Assembly (NCBI GenBank): GCA_045604405.1
Contig: JAZUNZ010000040.1
Coordinates: 1 to 15,999 of the forward strand
Origin: UMGS1649 sp045604405
GTDB lineage: Bacteria; Bacillota; Clostridia; TANB77; CAG-465
Direction: 5' to 3'
DNA length: 15,999 bases
Part shown: in pieces, positions 7,221 to 15,269 of the stretch
Layout of the letters: each line of letters opens with the position of its first letter
How positions within the stretch are numbered: the first letter of the stretch is position 1
Translations under genes and position numbers: made by a program
The notes under the pieces: generated by a model
The model's input: the letters and a program-made list of their open reading frames with translations, nothing else
The model's database searches: none
What the model was told of the DNA's origin: nothing

Positions 7221-8246
7221 ATGAAGACAAGCGATTTTAATTACAATTTACCAGAAGAACTAATAGCGCAAGTCCCTTTAGAGGACAGAACTAGTTCTAG
7301 ACTTTTAATATTAGATAAGCATACTGGTAAAATAGAACACAAACATTTTAAAGACATAATAGAATATTTAAATCCGGGAGACACATTAGTTTTAAATAAT
7401 ACAAGAGTAATTCCTGCAAGAATATTTGGACACAAAGACGGATTTACAGGCAAGATTGAAGTCTTAATGTTAAAAGATTTAGGTGAAGACACTTGGGAAT
7501 GTTTAGTAAAGCCTGGTAAAAATGCAAAAACAGGACAAATAATAGTATTTTCTGAAAGATTAAGAGGGAAAGTTCTAGAGATTCTTGAAGAAGGAATTAG
7601 AAAAATAAAGTTTACATATGATGGAATATTTAATGAAATATTAGATGAAATAGGAGCTATGCCACTTCCACCATATATTACAGCAAAGCTTGAAGATAAG
7701 GAAAGATATCAAACGGTATACTCTAAAATTAAGGGCTCTGCAGCGGCACCAACAGCAGGTCTTCATTTTACAAAAGAACTTTTAAAACAAATACAAGACA
7801 AAGGCGTAAACATAGCATATGTTACTTTGCATGTGGGACTTGGAACATTTAGACCTGTAAAGGTGGAGACAATAGAAACGCACAAAATGCATAGTGAATA
7901 TTATGAAATAGATGAGGCTACATGTAAAGTAATAAATGAAACTAAAAAAAGAGGAAATAAAGTGGTGTGTGTAGGAACTACTTCATGCAGGGTATTAGAA
8001 TCTGCATCAGAGGAAGACGGGACGCTGTTACCAAAACAAGAAGAAACTAGTATATTCATATATCCGGGATATAAATTTAAAGTGGTAGATAATTTAATTA
8101 CAAATTTCCACCTTCCAGAATCAACACTAATAATGCTTGTATCTGCTTTAGCGGGTAAAGGAAATATAATGAATGCATATAACGAAGCGGTAGAATCAAA
8201 ATACAGATTTTTCAGTTTCGGAGATGCAATGTATATAAAAGAATAG
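7221..8246 (+). CDS. queA: S-adenosylmethionine:tRNA ribosyltransferase-isomerase
   Basis: QueA transfers and isomerises the ribosyl part of S-adenosylmethionine onto preQ1 in tRNA, giving epoxyqueuosine at the wobble position of GUN-anticodon tRNAs. The 341-residue product is full length and has the family blocks: the N-terminal MKTSDFNYNLPEELIAQ with PLEDR, LVLNNTRVIPARIFG near 56-70, GSAAAPTAGLHFT near 172-184, LHVGLGTFRPV, HKMHSEYYEI, VGTTSCRVLES, and NLITNFHLPESTLIMLVSA near 290-310. GGGAGA overlapping the ung stop codon serves as ribosome binding site, 4-5 bases before the ATG. It lies upstream of tgt, its pathway partner, but separated from it by an unknown coiled-coil gene. Confidence 0.98.
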   Translation: MKTSDFNYNLPEELIAQVPLEDRTSSRLLILDKHTGKIEHKHFKDIIEYLNPGDTLVLNNTRVIPARIFGHKDGFTGKIEVLMLKDLGEDTWECLVKPGKNAKTGQIIVFSERLRGKVLEILEEGIRKIKFTYDGIFNEILDEIGAMPLPPYITAKLEDKERYQTVYSKIKGSAAAPTAGLHFTKELLKQIQDKGVNIAYVTLHVGLGTFRPVKVETIETHKMHSEYYEIDEATCKVINETKKRGNKVVCVGTTSCRVLESASEEDGTLLPKQEETSIFIYPGYKFKVVDNLITNFHLPESTLIMLVSALAGKGNIMNAYNEAVESKYRFFSFGDAMYIKE

Positions 8247-8266
8247 TTTTTAAGGGGGATTAAACT

Positions 8267-9862
8267 ATGGCAAAAGATTTTGATAATGAGTTTTATAATG
8301 AATTAAGAAATAGAGTGGTAGGAGCTAAAACGGATTTGGAGAAAAAGAAGGAAACATTAATACGTTCTATAGAAGAATTAGAATCAAATGTTGTTAAAGA
8401 CCCAATGACTTTAGAAAAATTAAAGAAAGAACTGGCTGCTGTAGAAAAACAAATTAAACAACAAGAATCCGAAAAAGCAGTACAAAGCGGAGATGTTATA
8501 GGTGCTAAAGCCACAGAAAAAGATGTTGACGAGGAAGTAAAAAAAGAAGAAGAAAAAGAAGAGAAGGAAGAAGAAATAAAAGACGAAAAAGATATAAATG
8601 AGTCAGAGAAAGATAAACAACAAATAGAAGAAGCTAAACAACGCTATCATGATTCAATTATCGCCCTTCATCAAAAAAGGATGGAGTCTATCTCTAAGCA
8701 AAAGGCTATAAATAGTTTAGTTATAACAGAGGAAGATTTTGAGACAGAAATGAGACTTGAAGCGTCAATGTATGAATGTAGAGAAACATATTTACAATAT
8801 GGCAAAGAAGATCCGTATAGAGAAAAAAGAACAGAGTTTATAAAACTAGAAAAAGAAGCAAGAGAACCAATGGAAATGCAATTAAGGAATATGGCAAAAA
8901 GGTTTAATGAGATTGAGCAAGAAATTAAAAAAATGGATCAAAGAGAGCAAGAAATAAGTAAAGAATTGTTAAGTGAAGACATCAATGAGACACAAAAAGA
9001 GGCTTTAACAAAAGAATTGGCAGAATTAGGAGAAAAAAGAAAAGAACTAGAGGTAGAAAGAGGAGACATTATATATAAATTGAATTCTGCAATAGACGTT
9101 AAAAGGACAAGAAGCTTAAAAAGAGCTGGATTAGAAGAAAAACATGTTGGCACATTAACATATGAAGACAAGAAAAATTACGATTACCAAAAAGAAAAAG
9201 TAACAGCTATGTATAATAATTTTGATGAGGCAACAAAGCAACATTACCAAAATATCAAGACAAGAATAGAACAAAGAGAACAAAGAATAAAGGACATAAA
9301 TAAAGAACTTAAAAATGTTCCAGAAACGGATTTTGAGAGAAGATTAATTCTTTTAAATGAACTAGATAAAGAAACAAATATGTTAGAAGCAGATAGAGAA
9401 GCTAAAAAGGATCTAGATCGTGGAATAATTCCTACAGAGGAAATTGCTGCTAAAGAGGCTAAGGATAAGGAGGAAAAAGAAGAAGACAGACAAGAAGAAT
9501 TTGATAAAGCAACAGATGATGCACGCGCAGTTGTAAAAGAACAAAAACAACAAATTGGTGAAGCGGTAGTCGAAAATCCTGAGATTACTAACATAGAAGA
9601 AAAAGATAGAGATGCAACATTAATGGCCGCAACGGTTGCTATTGTTCATGACAGTCCAGCGCCTGGCGAGGATACTCCACTTCAAAATGTAGCTCAATAT
9701 GCTGTTACCAAGTGTGTAATATCAGGCTTGGAGGACAAGGTGAGAAATCCAGAAAATGTAGAGGATGCTAAGGCAATGGTTGAACATGATGAAAAATTAA
9801 AAGAAGCTCAAAAAGAAATGGAAAGAGTACAAGAGAATGTAGAACAAAAAGTGCAAATGTAG
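8267..9862 (+). CDS. Acidic coiled-coil protein of unknown function between queA and tgt
   Basis: I do not recognise this 531-residue protein. It is very rich in Glu, Lys, Gln and Asp, has no Trp, only two Cys (171 and 483), and shows no signal peptide or membrane segment, so it should be cytoplasmic. Likely coiled-coil stretches: ~20-70, ~195-270, ~325-385 and ~500-530. A Glu/Lys low-complexity linker spans ~86-115, and a second charged linker lies near 393-415. Two parts look more globular: ~120-190 and ~440-495, the latter rich in Ala, Val and Pro. AGGGGG lies 8 bases before the ATG, and spacings of 20 bases to queA and 12 to tgt indicate co-transcription. Codon use resembles its neighbours, so recent transfer is not indicated. 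A scaffold or structural role is possible but not shown; nothing ties it directly to queuosine. Confidence 0.85.
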   Translation: MAKDFDNEFYNELRNRVVGAKTDLEKKKETLIRSIEELESNVVKDPMTLEKLKKELAAVEKQIKQQESEKAVQSGDVIGAKATEKDVDEEVKKEEEKEEKEEEIKDEKDINESEKDKQQIEEAKQRYHDSIIALHQKRMESISKQKAINSLVITEEDFETEMRLEASMYECRETYLQYGKEDPYREKRTEFIKLEKEAREPMEMQLRNMAKRFNEIEQEIKKMDQREQEISKELLSEDINETQKEALTKELAELGEKRKELEVERGDIIYKLNSAIDVKRTRSLKRAGLEEKHVGTLTYEDKKNYDYQKEKVTAMYNNFDEATKQHYQNIKTRIEQREQRIKDINKELKNVPETDFERRLILLNELDKETNMLEADREAKKDLDRGIIPTEEIAAKEAKDKEEKEEDRQEEFDKATDDARAVVKEQKQQIGEAVVENPEITNIEEKDRDATLMAATVAIVHDSPAPGEDTPLQNVAQYAVTKCVISGLEDKVRNPENVEDAKAMVEHDEKLKEAQKEMERVQENVEQKVQM

Positions 9863-9874
9863 AAAGGACATAGT

Positions 9875-11050
9875 ATGAGTGCAATAAAATACGAGTTAAT
9901 ACATAAAGACAAAAAAACTGGGGCAAGGTTAGGAAAAATAACCTTGCCACATGGCACATTTGAGACCCCTGTTTTTATGCCAGTAGGAACACTTGGAACA
10001 GTCAAGGCCATGACGGTAGAAGAACTTAAAGAGATGGTAGGTGCAGATATAATATTAGGAAATACTTACCATTTGAATTTAAGACCGGGCATGGAGGTAA
10101 TGAAGGCAGCTGGTGGCTTGCATAAATTCATGAATTGGGACAAAAACATATTAACAGACAGTGGTGGATTTCAAGTTTTTAGCCTTCAATCTATAAGAAA
10201 GATAACAGAAGATGGTGTGGAGTTTAGATCTCACTTAAACGGAGAGAAGCTTTTCATGTCTCCTGAAAGTTCTATAGATATTCAACAAACAATAGGCTCG
10301 GATATAATGATGTGTTTTGATGAATGTGCTCCATATCCGGCAGATAGAAAATATGTTGAAAATTCTATGGAAAGAACGACAAGATGGGCTAAAAGATGTA
10401 GAGATGCACATACTAATAGAGACACGCAGGCCTTATTTGGAATTGTTCAAGGAGGCATGTATCCTGATCTAAGACAAAAGAGTGCTAAAGATTTAATAGA
10501 TATAGGTTTTGATGGTTACGCTGTAGGAGGACTCAGTGTTGGAGAACCTAAAGAAATCATGATGGAGGTTCTAGAGCAAACCACACCACATTTACCAGAG
10601 GATAAAGCAAGATACTTAATGGGTGTAGGTAGCCCGGACTATTTAATAGAAGCAGTACTTAGAGGAATAGACATGTGTGACTGTGTATTGCCTACAAGAA
10701 TGGCAAGAAACGGTACAGCAATGACAAGCCATGGTAAAGTTGTTATTAAAAATAAGCAGTATGAGTTAGATTTTAAACCTTTAGATGAAGAATGTGATTG
10801 TTATGCATGTAAGAATTATACAAGGGCATATATTAGACACCTAATGAAATCTGGTGAGATACTTGGTGCAAGACTTATGACAATACACAATTTAAGGTTT
10901 TTAGTACATTTAATGGAGAATGTAAGAAACGCTATAAAAGAGGATAGACTATTAGAGTTTAGAGAAGAATTTTACAAAAAATACGGTTATGAAGTAGTAG
11001 ATAGCGAATACTTTAAACAAAAGATACAAGATAATTATAAGGATATATAG
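9875..11050 (+). CDS. tgt: tRNA-guanine transglycosylase
   Basis: Tgt exchanges the wobble guanine of Asp, Asn, His and Tyr tRNAs for preQ1, the step before QueA. The 391-residue TIM-barrel enzyme keeps the general-acid Asp95 (TDSGGFQ at 94-100), the nucleophile Asp269 in DCVLPTRMARNGT (269-281), FGIVQGG at 188-194 and GGLSVGE at 218-224 for base recognition, and the zinc site CDCYAC with Cys307, Cys309, Cys312 and His338. Spacing of these residues matches the E. coli enzyme with a constant shift of about 5. AAAGGA stands 6 bases before the ATG, directly behind the stop of the unknown coiled-coil gene. It probably shares a transcript with ung and queA. Confidence 0.98.
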   Translation: MSAIKYELIHKDKKTGARLGKITLPHGTFETPVFMPVGTLGTVKAMTVEELKEMVGADIILGNTYHLNLRPGMEVMKAAGGLHKFMNWDKNILTDSGGFQVFSLQSIRKITEDGVEFRSHLNGEKLFMSPESSIDIQQTIGSDIMMCFDECAPYPADRKYVENSMERTTRWAKRCRDAHTNRDTQALFGIVQGGMYPDLRQKSAKDLIDIGFDGYAVGGLSVGEPKEIMMEVLEQTTPHLPEDKARYLMGVGSPDYLIEAVLRGIDMCDCVLPTRMARNGTAMTSHGKVVIKNKQYELDFKPLDEECDCYACKNYTRAYIRHLMKSGEILGARLMTIHNLRFLVHLMENVRNAIKEDRLLEFREEFYKKYGYEVVDSEYFKQKIQDNYKDI

Positions 11051-11065
11051 TATTAGGAGATTTTT

Positions 11066-12619
11066 ATGAAAAAAAGTAGAGGGGAAAAGAATTTTTGGGT
11101 AATGCTCATTAAACTTGCTATTTCCCTAATAGTATTTTGTGTACAATTATTGGCGTTCTATGCAATATATGTGGGGTCAGTGGCTTTTGGAAATTACTTT
11201 ACAGTAATAACAGGAATATTGCAGGCAGTAGTAGTCTTATATATATTATATGGCCATGAGAAGCTGGCATATAAAATACCGTGGCTTATAGCAATAATGT
11301 TTTTACCAATTGCCGGTATTATAATATACTTCTTATGGGGCGCTACAAAAGTTGGTAAGAAAATGAAAGCAGCAAGGAATAGGACTATAGAAAATTCGCA
11401 TCATTTGTTGAGAGAAGACGTTGAGGAATTAGAAGAACTTAGACAACAAGATAAACAAGCATATAGGCAGGTTAAGCTTCTAAAAAACTTATCTAAATAT
11501 CCTTTGTATAAAGGTGAGGGTATAGAATATTTTGATATTGGTGAAGCCTGCTTTGAAAAAATGCTAGAGGACATTAAAAACGCTAAAAAATATATTTTAA
11601 TAGAGTTTTTCATCATAGCAAAAGGAAATCTTTTTGATAGAATATATAATGTTTTGGAACAGAAAGTAAAACAAGGCGTTAAAATAACAATAATGGCAGA
11701 TGGTTGGGGTTCTCTTTTAAGATATCCAAAACATAAGCTAGACGAATTAGAACAATTGGGAGCTATAGTAAAGAAATATAACCCATTAAGATTTGGTATA
11801 AACACATATTTGAATTACAGAGATCATAGAAAAATAGTTGTAGTAGATGGAATAGTGGCATATACAGGTGGAGTGAATATAGCTGATGAATATACTAATG
11901 AACAAATTAGATTTGGACATTGGAAAGATAATGGAATAAGAATTGTTGGGAAAGCTGTTGAAAGCTACATGGTTGCCTTCTTAAAAAATTATGAGATGGC
12001 TACAAATACAACACCAGATTATGAATGGTATATGAACAATAAAAGCGAATGTAAAGACTGCAAGCAAGAACAAGGATACACAATGTTTTATACCGACGGG
12101 CCAGATAATAGAAAAAATCCAGGCGAAAATGTATATATTGAAGTGATTAATTCGGCAAAAGAATACGTGTATATTTATACACCATATTTTGTTGCTGGAC
12201 CAGAACTTCTAACAGCTATACTTAATGCAAGTCGCAGTGGAGTAGATGTGAGAATATTTACGCCACATAAACCAGATAAGTGGTATGTACATTTAATAAC
12301 TAGAAGTTATTATGAAGTCTTATTGGAGTCAGGAGTAAAAGTTTATGAATATTTGCCAGGCTTTTTACATGCTAAGACAGTTTTGACAGATGATACTACA
12401 GCAATAGTAGGAAGTATAAACTTGGATTATAGAAGTCTTAATCTAAATTACGAATGTGCACAGTGGATGTATGAAACGGGAATAGAAAAAGAAATTAAGC
12501 AAGACTTTATTAATACAATGGAAAAAAGTATGGAAATATCTCTTGAAGAAACAAAGAATAGAAATATATTTGTAAAAATATTGGAGGCAATTTTGAATAC
12601 ATTTGCGCCATTGTTATAA
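11066..12619 (+). CDS. cls: Cardiolipin synthase, phospholipase D family
   Basis: Condenses two phosphatidylglycerol molecules to cardiolipin and glycerol at the cytoplasmic membrane. The 517-residue protein begins with hydrophobic segments at about 11-35, 40-62 and 71-91, as usual for bacterial Cls. Two phospholipase D HxKxxxxD motifs follow: HRKIVVVD at 254-261, with TGGVNIADEY just after it, and HAKTVLTDD from 435, with GSINLDYRSLNLNYE just after it. AGGAGA lies 5 bases before the ATG and 4 bases behind the tgt stop, so it is likely the last gene of the ung-queA-tgt transcript. No strong terminator follows it; the AT-only inverted repeat at 12642-12660 lacks a T run. Confidence 0.96.
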   Translation: MKKSRGEKNFWVMLIKLAISLIVFCVQLLAFYAIYVGSVAFGNYFTVITGILQAVVVLYILYGHEKLAYKIPWLIAIMFLPIAGIIIYFLWGATKVGKKMKAARNRTIENSHHLLREDVEELEELRQQDKQAYRQVKLLKNLSKYPLYKGEGIEYFDIGEACFEKMLEDIKNAKKYILIEFFIIAKGNLFDRIYNVLEQKVKQGVKITIMADGWGSLLRYPKHKLDELEQLGAIVKKYNPLRFGINTYLNYRDHRKIVVVDGIVAYTGGVNIADEYTNEQIRFGHWKDNGIRIVGKAVESYMVAFLKNYEMATNTTPDYEWYMNNKSECKDCKQEQGYTMFYTDGPDNRKNPGENVYIEVINSAKEYVYIYTPYFVAGPELLTAILNASRSGVDVRIFTPHKPDKWYVHLITRSYYEVLLESGVKVYEYLPGFLHAKTVLTDDTTAIVGSINLDYRSLNLNYECAQWMYETGIEKEIKQDFINTMEKSMEISLEETKNRNIFVKILEAILNTFAPLL

Positions 12620-12641
12620 AAACTAAAATGCTAAGTCAAAT

Positions 12642-12660
12642 TAAATAACACTGTTATTTA
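12642..12660. repeat. 9-bp AT-rich inverted repeat overlapping candidate promoter
   Basis: Bases 12642-12650 are the reverse complement of 12652-12660 around a single central C. The near-perfect palindromic form with almost no loop looks more like a protein-binding site than a hairpin. It overlaps the -35 position of the candidate SigK promoter of dpaA. A regulator site is inference, and chance cannot be excluded in such AT-rich DNA. Confidence 0.35.
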
Positions 12661-12676
12661 TATAATACATAAATAA
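12650..12676 (+). promoter_or_regulatory. Candidate SigK-type promoter for dpaA
   Basis: AC at 12650-12651 and CATAAATAA at 12668-12676 are separated by 16 bases, which matches the SigK pattern AC-N16-CATANNNTA except for one position. The homologous spoVF operon of Bacillus is SigK-dependent, so the site is in the expected place. The consensus is short and the region AT-rich, so chance matches are likely enough to keep confidence low. Confidence 0.4.
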
Positions 12677-12715
12677 TAGAAACAACTTAATCATATAATT
12701 TACAGAGGTGGATTT

Positions 12716-13492
12716 ATGGTTAAGCTGTTTTTTTGGGGTAAGGATAAAAGAAGTGAGTATCTTAAAAAGCTGTATGAAGATGAGGCCACTATTGTAAATA
12801 GCATACAAGAGGCAGAGTACATAATGCTTCCAATACCATTTACTAAGGATAAAGTTCATATAACAGGAGAAGATATTCTAATAGAAGATGTTATAAAAAA
12901 GTGCACAAACAAAACTATATTTAGTGGAGGTATTCCTAGAGAATTTAGAAGACAGTTAGAAACAAATAATGTTACATATGTAGATTTAATGGAGCTAGAT
13001 GAGGTGGCCTACTTAAATGCAATACCAACGGCAGAAGGTGCTATATCTAAAGCAATCGAACTTACAGATGAAACTATACATGGTACAAATGTTTTAGTTT
13101 TAGGATTTGGCAGAGTAGCAAAGATCTTGGCAGATAAACTAAAAGGATTAAATGCAAATGTATTTTGTGCTGCAAGAAGCAAAAAAGACCTTGCACATAT
13201 AAAAGCTTTGGGGTATAATGTAGTGGATATAAACCAAGTGGGGGACTGTTTAAGTAATATGAATATAATATTTAACACAGTGCCAACTCTTATTTTGGGT
13301 GAGAAAAAATTAAGGTTACTAAGTCAGGATTCTGTTATAATAGATTTGGCATCTGCACCTGGTGGTGTAGATTTTGAAAAAGCAAAAGAATTTGGAATTA
13401 ATACGGTGCTATATTTGGGAATACCATCAAAAGTTGCTCCAAAATCTGCTGCAAAATATTTGAAAGAATCTATAGACAAAGTAATATATTAA
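12716..13492 (+). CDS. dpaA: Dipicolinate synthase subunit A
   Basis: DpaA (SpoVFA) with DpaB makes dipicolinic acid from a lysine-pathway intermediate in the mother cell; the product fills the spore core. The C-terminal half is clear: NAIPTAEGAI at 101-110, the Rossmann loop GFGRVA at 130-135 with the NADP-type end ARSK near 153-156, NTVPTLIL and DLASAPGG, all matching Bacillus SpoVFA. At 258 residues it is about 40 shorter than the Bacillus protein. Most of the loss is in the N-terminal domain, where the first nucleotide-like loop and the segment between about 20 and 35 are reduced. AGAGGTGG sits 4 bases before the ATG. No dpaB follows; uppP comes next. It could be a specialised paralogue, but the motif conservation supports a dipicolinate role. 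Confidence 0.9.
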   Translation: MVKLFFWGKDKRSEYLKKLYEDEATIVNSIQEAEYIMLPIPFTKDKVHITGEDILIEDVIKKCTNKTIFSGGIPREFRRQLETNNVTYVDLMELDEVAYLNAIPTAEGAISKAIELTDETIHGTNVLVLGFGRVAKILADKLKGLNANVFCAARSKKDLAHIKALGYNVVDINQVGDCLSNMNIIFNTVPTLILGEKKLRLLSQDSVIIDLASAPGGVDFEKAKEFGINTVLYLGIPSKVAPKSAAKYLKESIDKVIY

Positions 13493-13509
13493 GGATAGGA
13501 GATAATATA

Positions 13510-14340
13510 ATGACAGTAATACAAGCTATAATTTTAGGAATAGTACAAGGAATTACAGAATTTTTCCCAATATCTAGTTCAGCGCATCTAATTGTAATTA
13601 GATATTTATTTAATTTTGGAACGCAGCTTACAAGTGAACAGTGGCTAGTTATAGACATAGCCCTACACTTCGGAACATTAATGGCGATTGGAATATTCTT
13701 CTTTAAGGATTTTATAAAAATGTTTGCTGAAGGATTTAAGTTTAAAGGGAAAAATGGCAAGTTGAGTTTTAAAAATTTAAACCATGAAGGTAAAATACTT
13801 TGGTACATAATAGCAGCATCAATACCTGGAGCGGTAGCAGGATTACTTTTAGATGATTTCATAGAAGGTGTAGTACGTAACAATGTTTTAATTATAGCAA
13901 CAACTCTTGCTATAATGGGTGTAGCGTTATACTTTATAGATAAAAAATGTAAGAAGGAAACTACAATTGAAAAGATTACATTAAAACAAGCATTTCTAAT
14001 TGGTGTGGGGCAGATGTTTGCAATTATACCTGGATTTTCAAGAAGTGGAACAACTATGACGGTTGCAAGAACAATGGGACTTAAGAGAGAGGCTGCAGCA
14101 AAGTTTTCTTTCTTACTAGGAGCGCCAGCAATGCTTGGAGCAGCAGTGTTTAGTCTTAAACACTTTGAAATGAGTATGCTTAACTTTGAGTTCTTCTTAG
14201 GAATTGTTGTTTCGTTCGTAGTTGGAATGATAGCTATAAAAACACTTATGGAAATAGTAAAGAAATCTGGCTTTGGAGTATTTGCAATATATAGAGTATT
14301 GCTTGCCATAGTACTTGTAGTAACTTATATAGCAAGATAA
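13510..14340 (+). CDS. uppP: Undecaprenyl-diphosphatase
   Basis: Integral membrane phosphatase (BacA family) that dephosphorylates undecaprenyl diphosphate and so recycles the lipid carrier of peptidoglycan precursors; raised dosage in other bacteria gives bacitracin tolerance. The 276-residue protein has multiple hydrophobic helices and both family motifs: QGITEFFPISSSAH at 13-26 with Glu17, and PGFSRSGTT at 174-182 with Arg178. The Gln at position 13, where E. coli has Glu, is frequent in the family. AGGAGA is 7 bases before the ATG, and the gene is 17 bases behind dpaA, so the two may share a sporulation transcript. That would suit the high demand for carrier during cortex synthesis (inference). 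Confidence 0.96.
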   Translation: MTVIQAIILGIVQGITEFFPISSSAHLIVIRYLFNFGTQLTSEQWLVIDIALHFGTLMAIGIFFFKDFIKMFAEGFKFKGKNGKLSFKNLNHEGKILWYIIAASIPGAVAGLLLDDFIEGVVRNNVLIIATTLAIMGVALYFIDKKCKKETTIEKITLKQAFLIGVGQMFAIIPGFSRSGTTMTVARTMGLKREAAAKFSFLLGAPAMLGAAVFSLKHFEMSMLNFEFFLGIVVSFVVGMIAIKTLMEIVKKSGFGVFAIYRVLLAIVLVVTYIAR

Positions 14341-14359
14341 GTTGTGGAGGTAACAGAAG

Positions 14360-15205
14360 ATGAGTATAGTTAATGTAAAAGAAATAGTAGAAAATAAAAA
14401 AGTGACATTAAAAAGGGAAATACTAGACTTAAGAGACAGAGGGATCATTCCTAAGCTTGCAGTGATTCTTGCAAATGACGTTGAAGCTTCAAGAATATAT
14501 GTATCAAGAAAAAGAAAACTATGTGAAGAATTAGGAATAGATGAAGTAGAATACTTATTTGATGAAAAGTCTAAAACAGAAGATGTTTTGGAAGTAATAG
14601 AAAAGTTAAACGCTAATGATGAAGTAGACGGAATTTTAGTACAACTTCCGCTTTTCAAACATTTAGATGAGTCAATGATTATAGATAGTATTCTTCCAGA
14701 GAAGGACGTAGATGGCTTTTCTGCAGTTAATGTAGGTAGATTGTATGAGGGAAAACCAAGTGTAGTTCCATGTACTCCAAAAGGAATACTTACGATACTT
14801 AAAGAACTTGAGCCTAATCTTACAGGAAAGAATGCAGTAGTAGTAGGACGTTCTCAAATAGTTGGAAAGCCAATGGCAGCTCTTTTGTTAAACGAGAACA
14901 TGACAGTTACTATATGTCATTCAAAAACAACTAATTTGCCAGAACATACACGAAATGCAGATGTGCTTGTTGTAGCAACAGGCGTGCCACATTTAATAAA
15001 TGACACTATGGTAAAAGAAGGAGCGATAGTAATTGACGTTGGCATGAATAGACTTAAAGATAAGCTGGTTGGTGATGTAAATACAGAACTTGTAGTTACG
15101 AAGGCAAAACACGTTACACCAGTTCCGGGAGGAGTAGGGCTTACAACAGTATTTAGCCTTGCACAAAATGTTGTAGAATTAAGTAAAAGAAGATTGAGAA
15201 TGTAA
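14360..15205 (+). CDS. folD: Bifunctional methylenetetrahydrofolate dehydrogenase/cyclohydrolase
   Basis: FolD interconverts 5,10-methylene-, 5,10-methenyl- and 10-formyl-tetrahydrofolate, feeding purine and formyl-Met synthesis. The 281-residue protein has the usual length. Catalytic Tyr47 and Lys51 lie in YVSRKRK (47-53), followed by GILVQLPL (91-98, Gln95), PEKDVDGF with Asp116, PCTPKGI (137-143), and the NADP-binding block VVVGRSQIVGKPMAALLL (160-177). The usual late motif PVPGGVGPMT reads PVPGGVGLTT at 254-263, and the HP after DVDGF is SA; both are mild departures near the folate site. GGAGG lies 9 bases before the ATG. It is the last gene before a strong terminator and probably follows dpaA and uppP on one transcript. 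Confidence 0.96.
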   Translation: MSIVNVKEIVENKKVTLKREILDLRDRGIIPKLAVILANDVEASRIYVSRKRKLCEELGIDEVEYLFDEKSKTEDVLEVIEKLNANDEVDGILVQLPLFKHLDESMIIDSILPEKDVDGFSAVNVGRLYEGKPSVVPCTPKGILTILKELEPNLTGKNAVVVGRSQIVGKPMAALLLNENMTVTICHSKTTNLPEHTRNADVLVVATGVPHLINDTMVKEGAIVIDVGMNRLKDKLVGDVNTELVVTKAKHVTPVPGGVGLTTVFSLAQNVVELSKRRLRM

Positions 15206-15221
15206 TTTTGAAAGTATAATA

Positions 15222-15265
15222 GAAAAAATACAACCTTGTATAATTCATACAAGGTTGTATTTTTT
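15222..15265. terminator. Strong bidirectional terminator between folD and the coupling-protein gene
   Basis: A perfect 18-base inverted repeat (15223-15240 with 15248-15265), extendable by one pair into the loop, has a short loop and A6 and T6 at its ends, so each strand ends in a U run. It begins 17 bases behind the folD stop and lies 4 bases from the stop of the facing minus-strand gene. It serves two convergent transcripts. Confidence 0.9.
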
Positions 15266-15269
15266 AATG

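Noticed and set aside
8520..8620. Glu/Lys-coding A-rich stretch as a DNA repeat or CRISPR-like array
   Set aside because: It is low-complexity coding sequence for a charged linker, without regular unit length or spacers.
13470..14309. 279-codon open frame on the minus strand opposite uppP
   Set aside because: It is the antisense shadow of a clear UppP gene, has a hydrophobic composition expected from the reverse of a membrane protein, and resembles no family.
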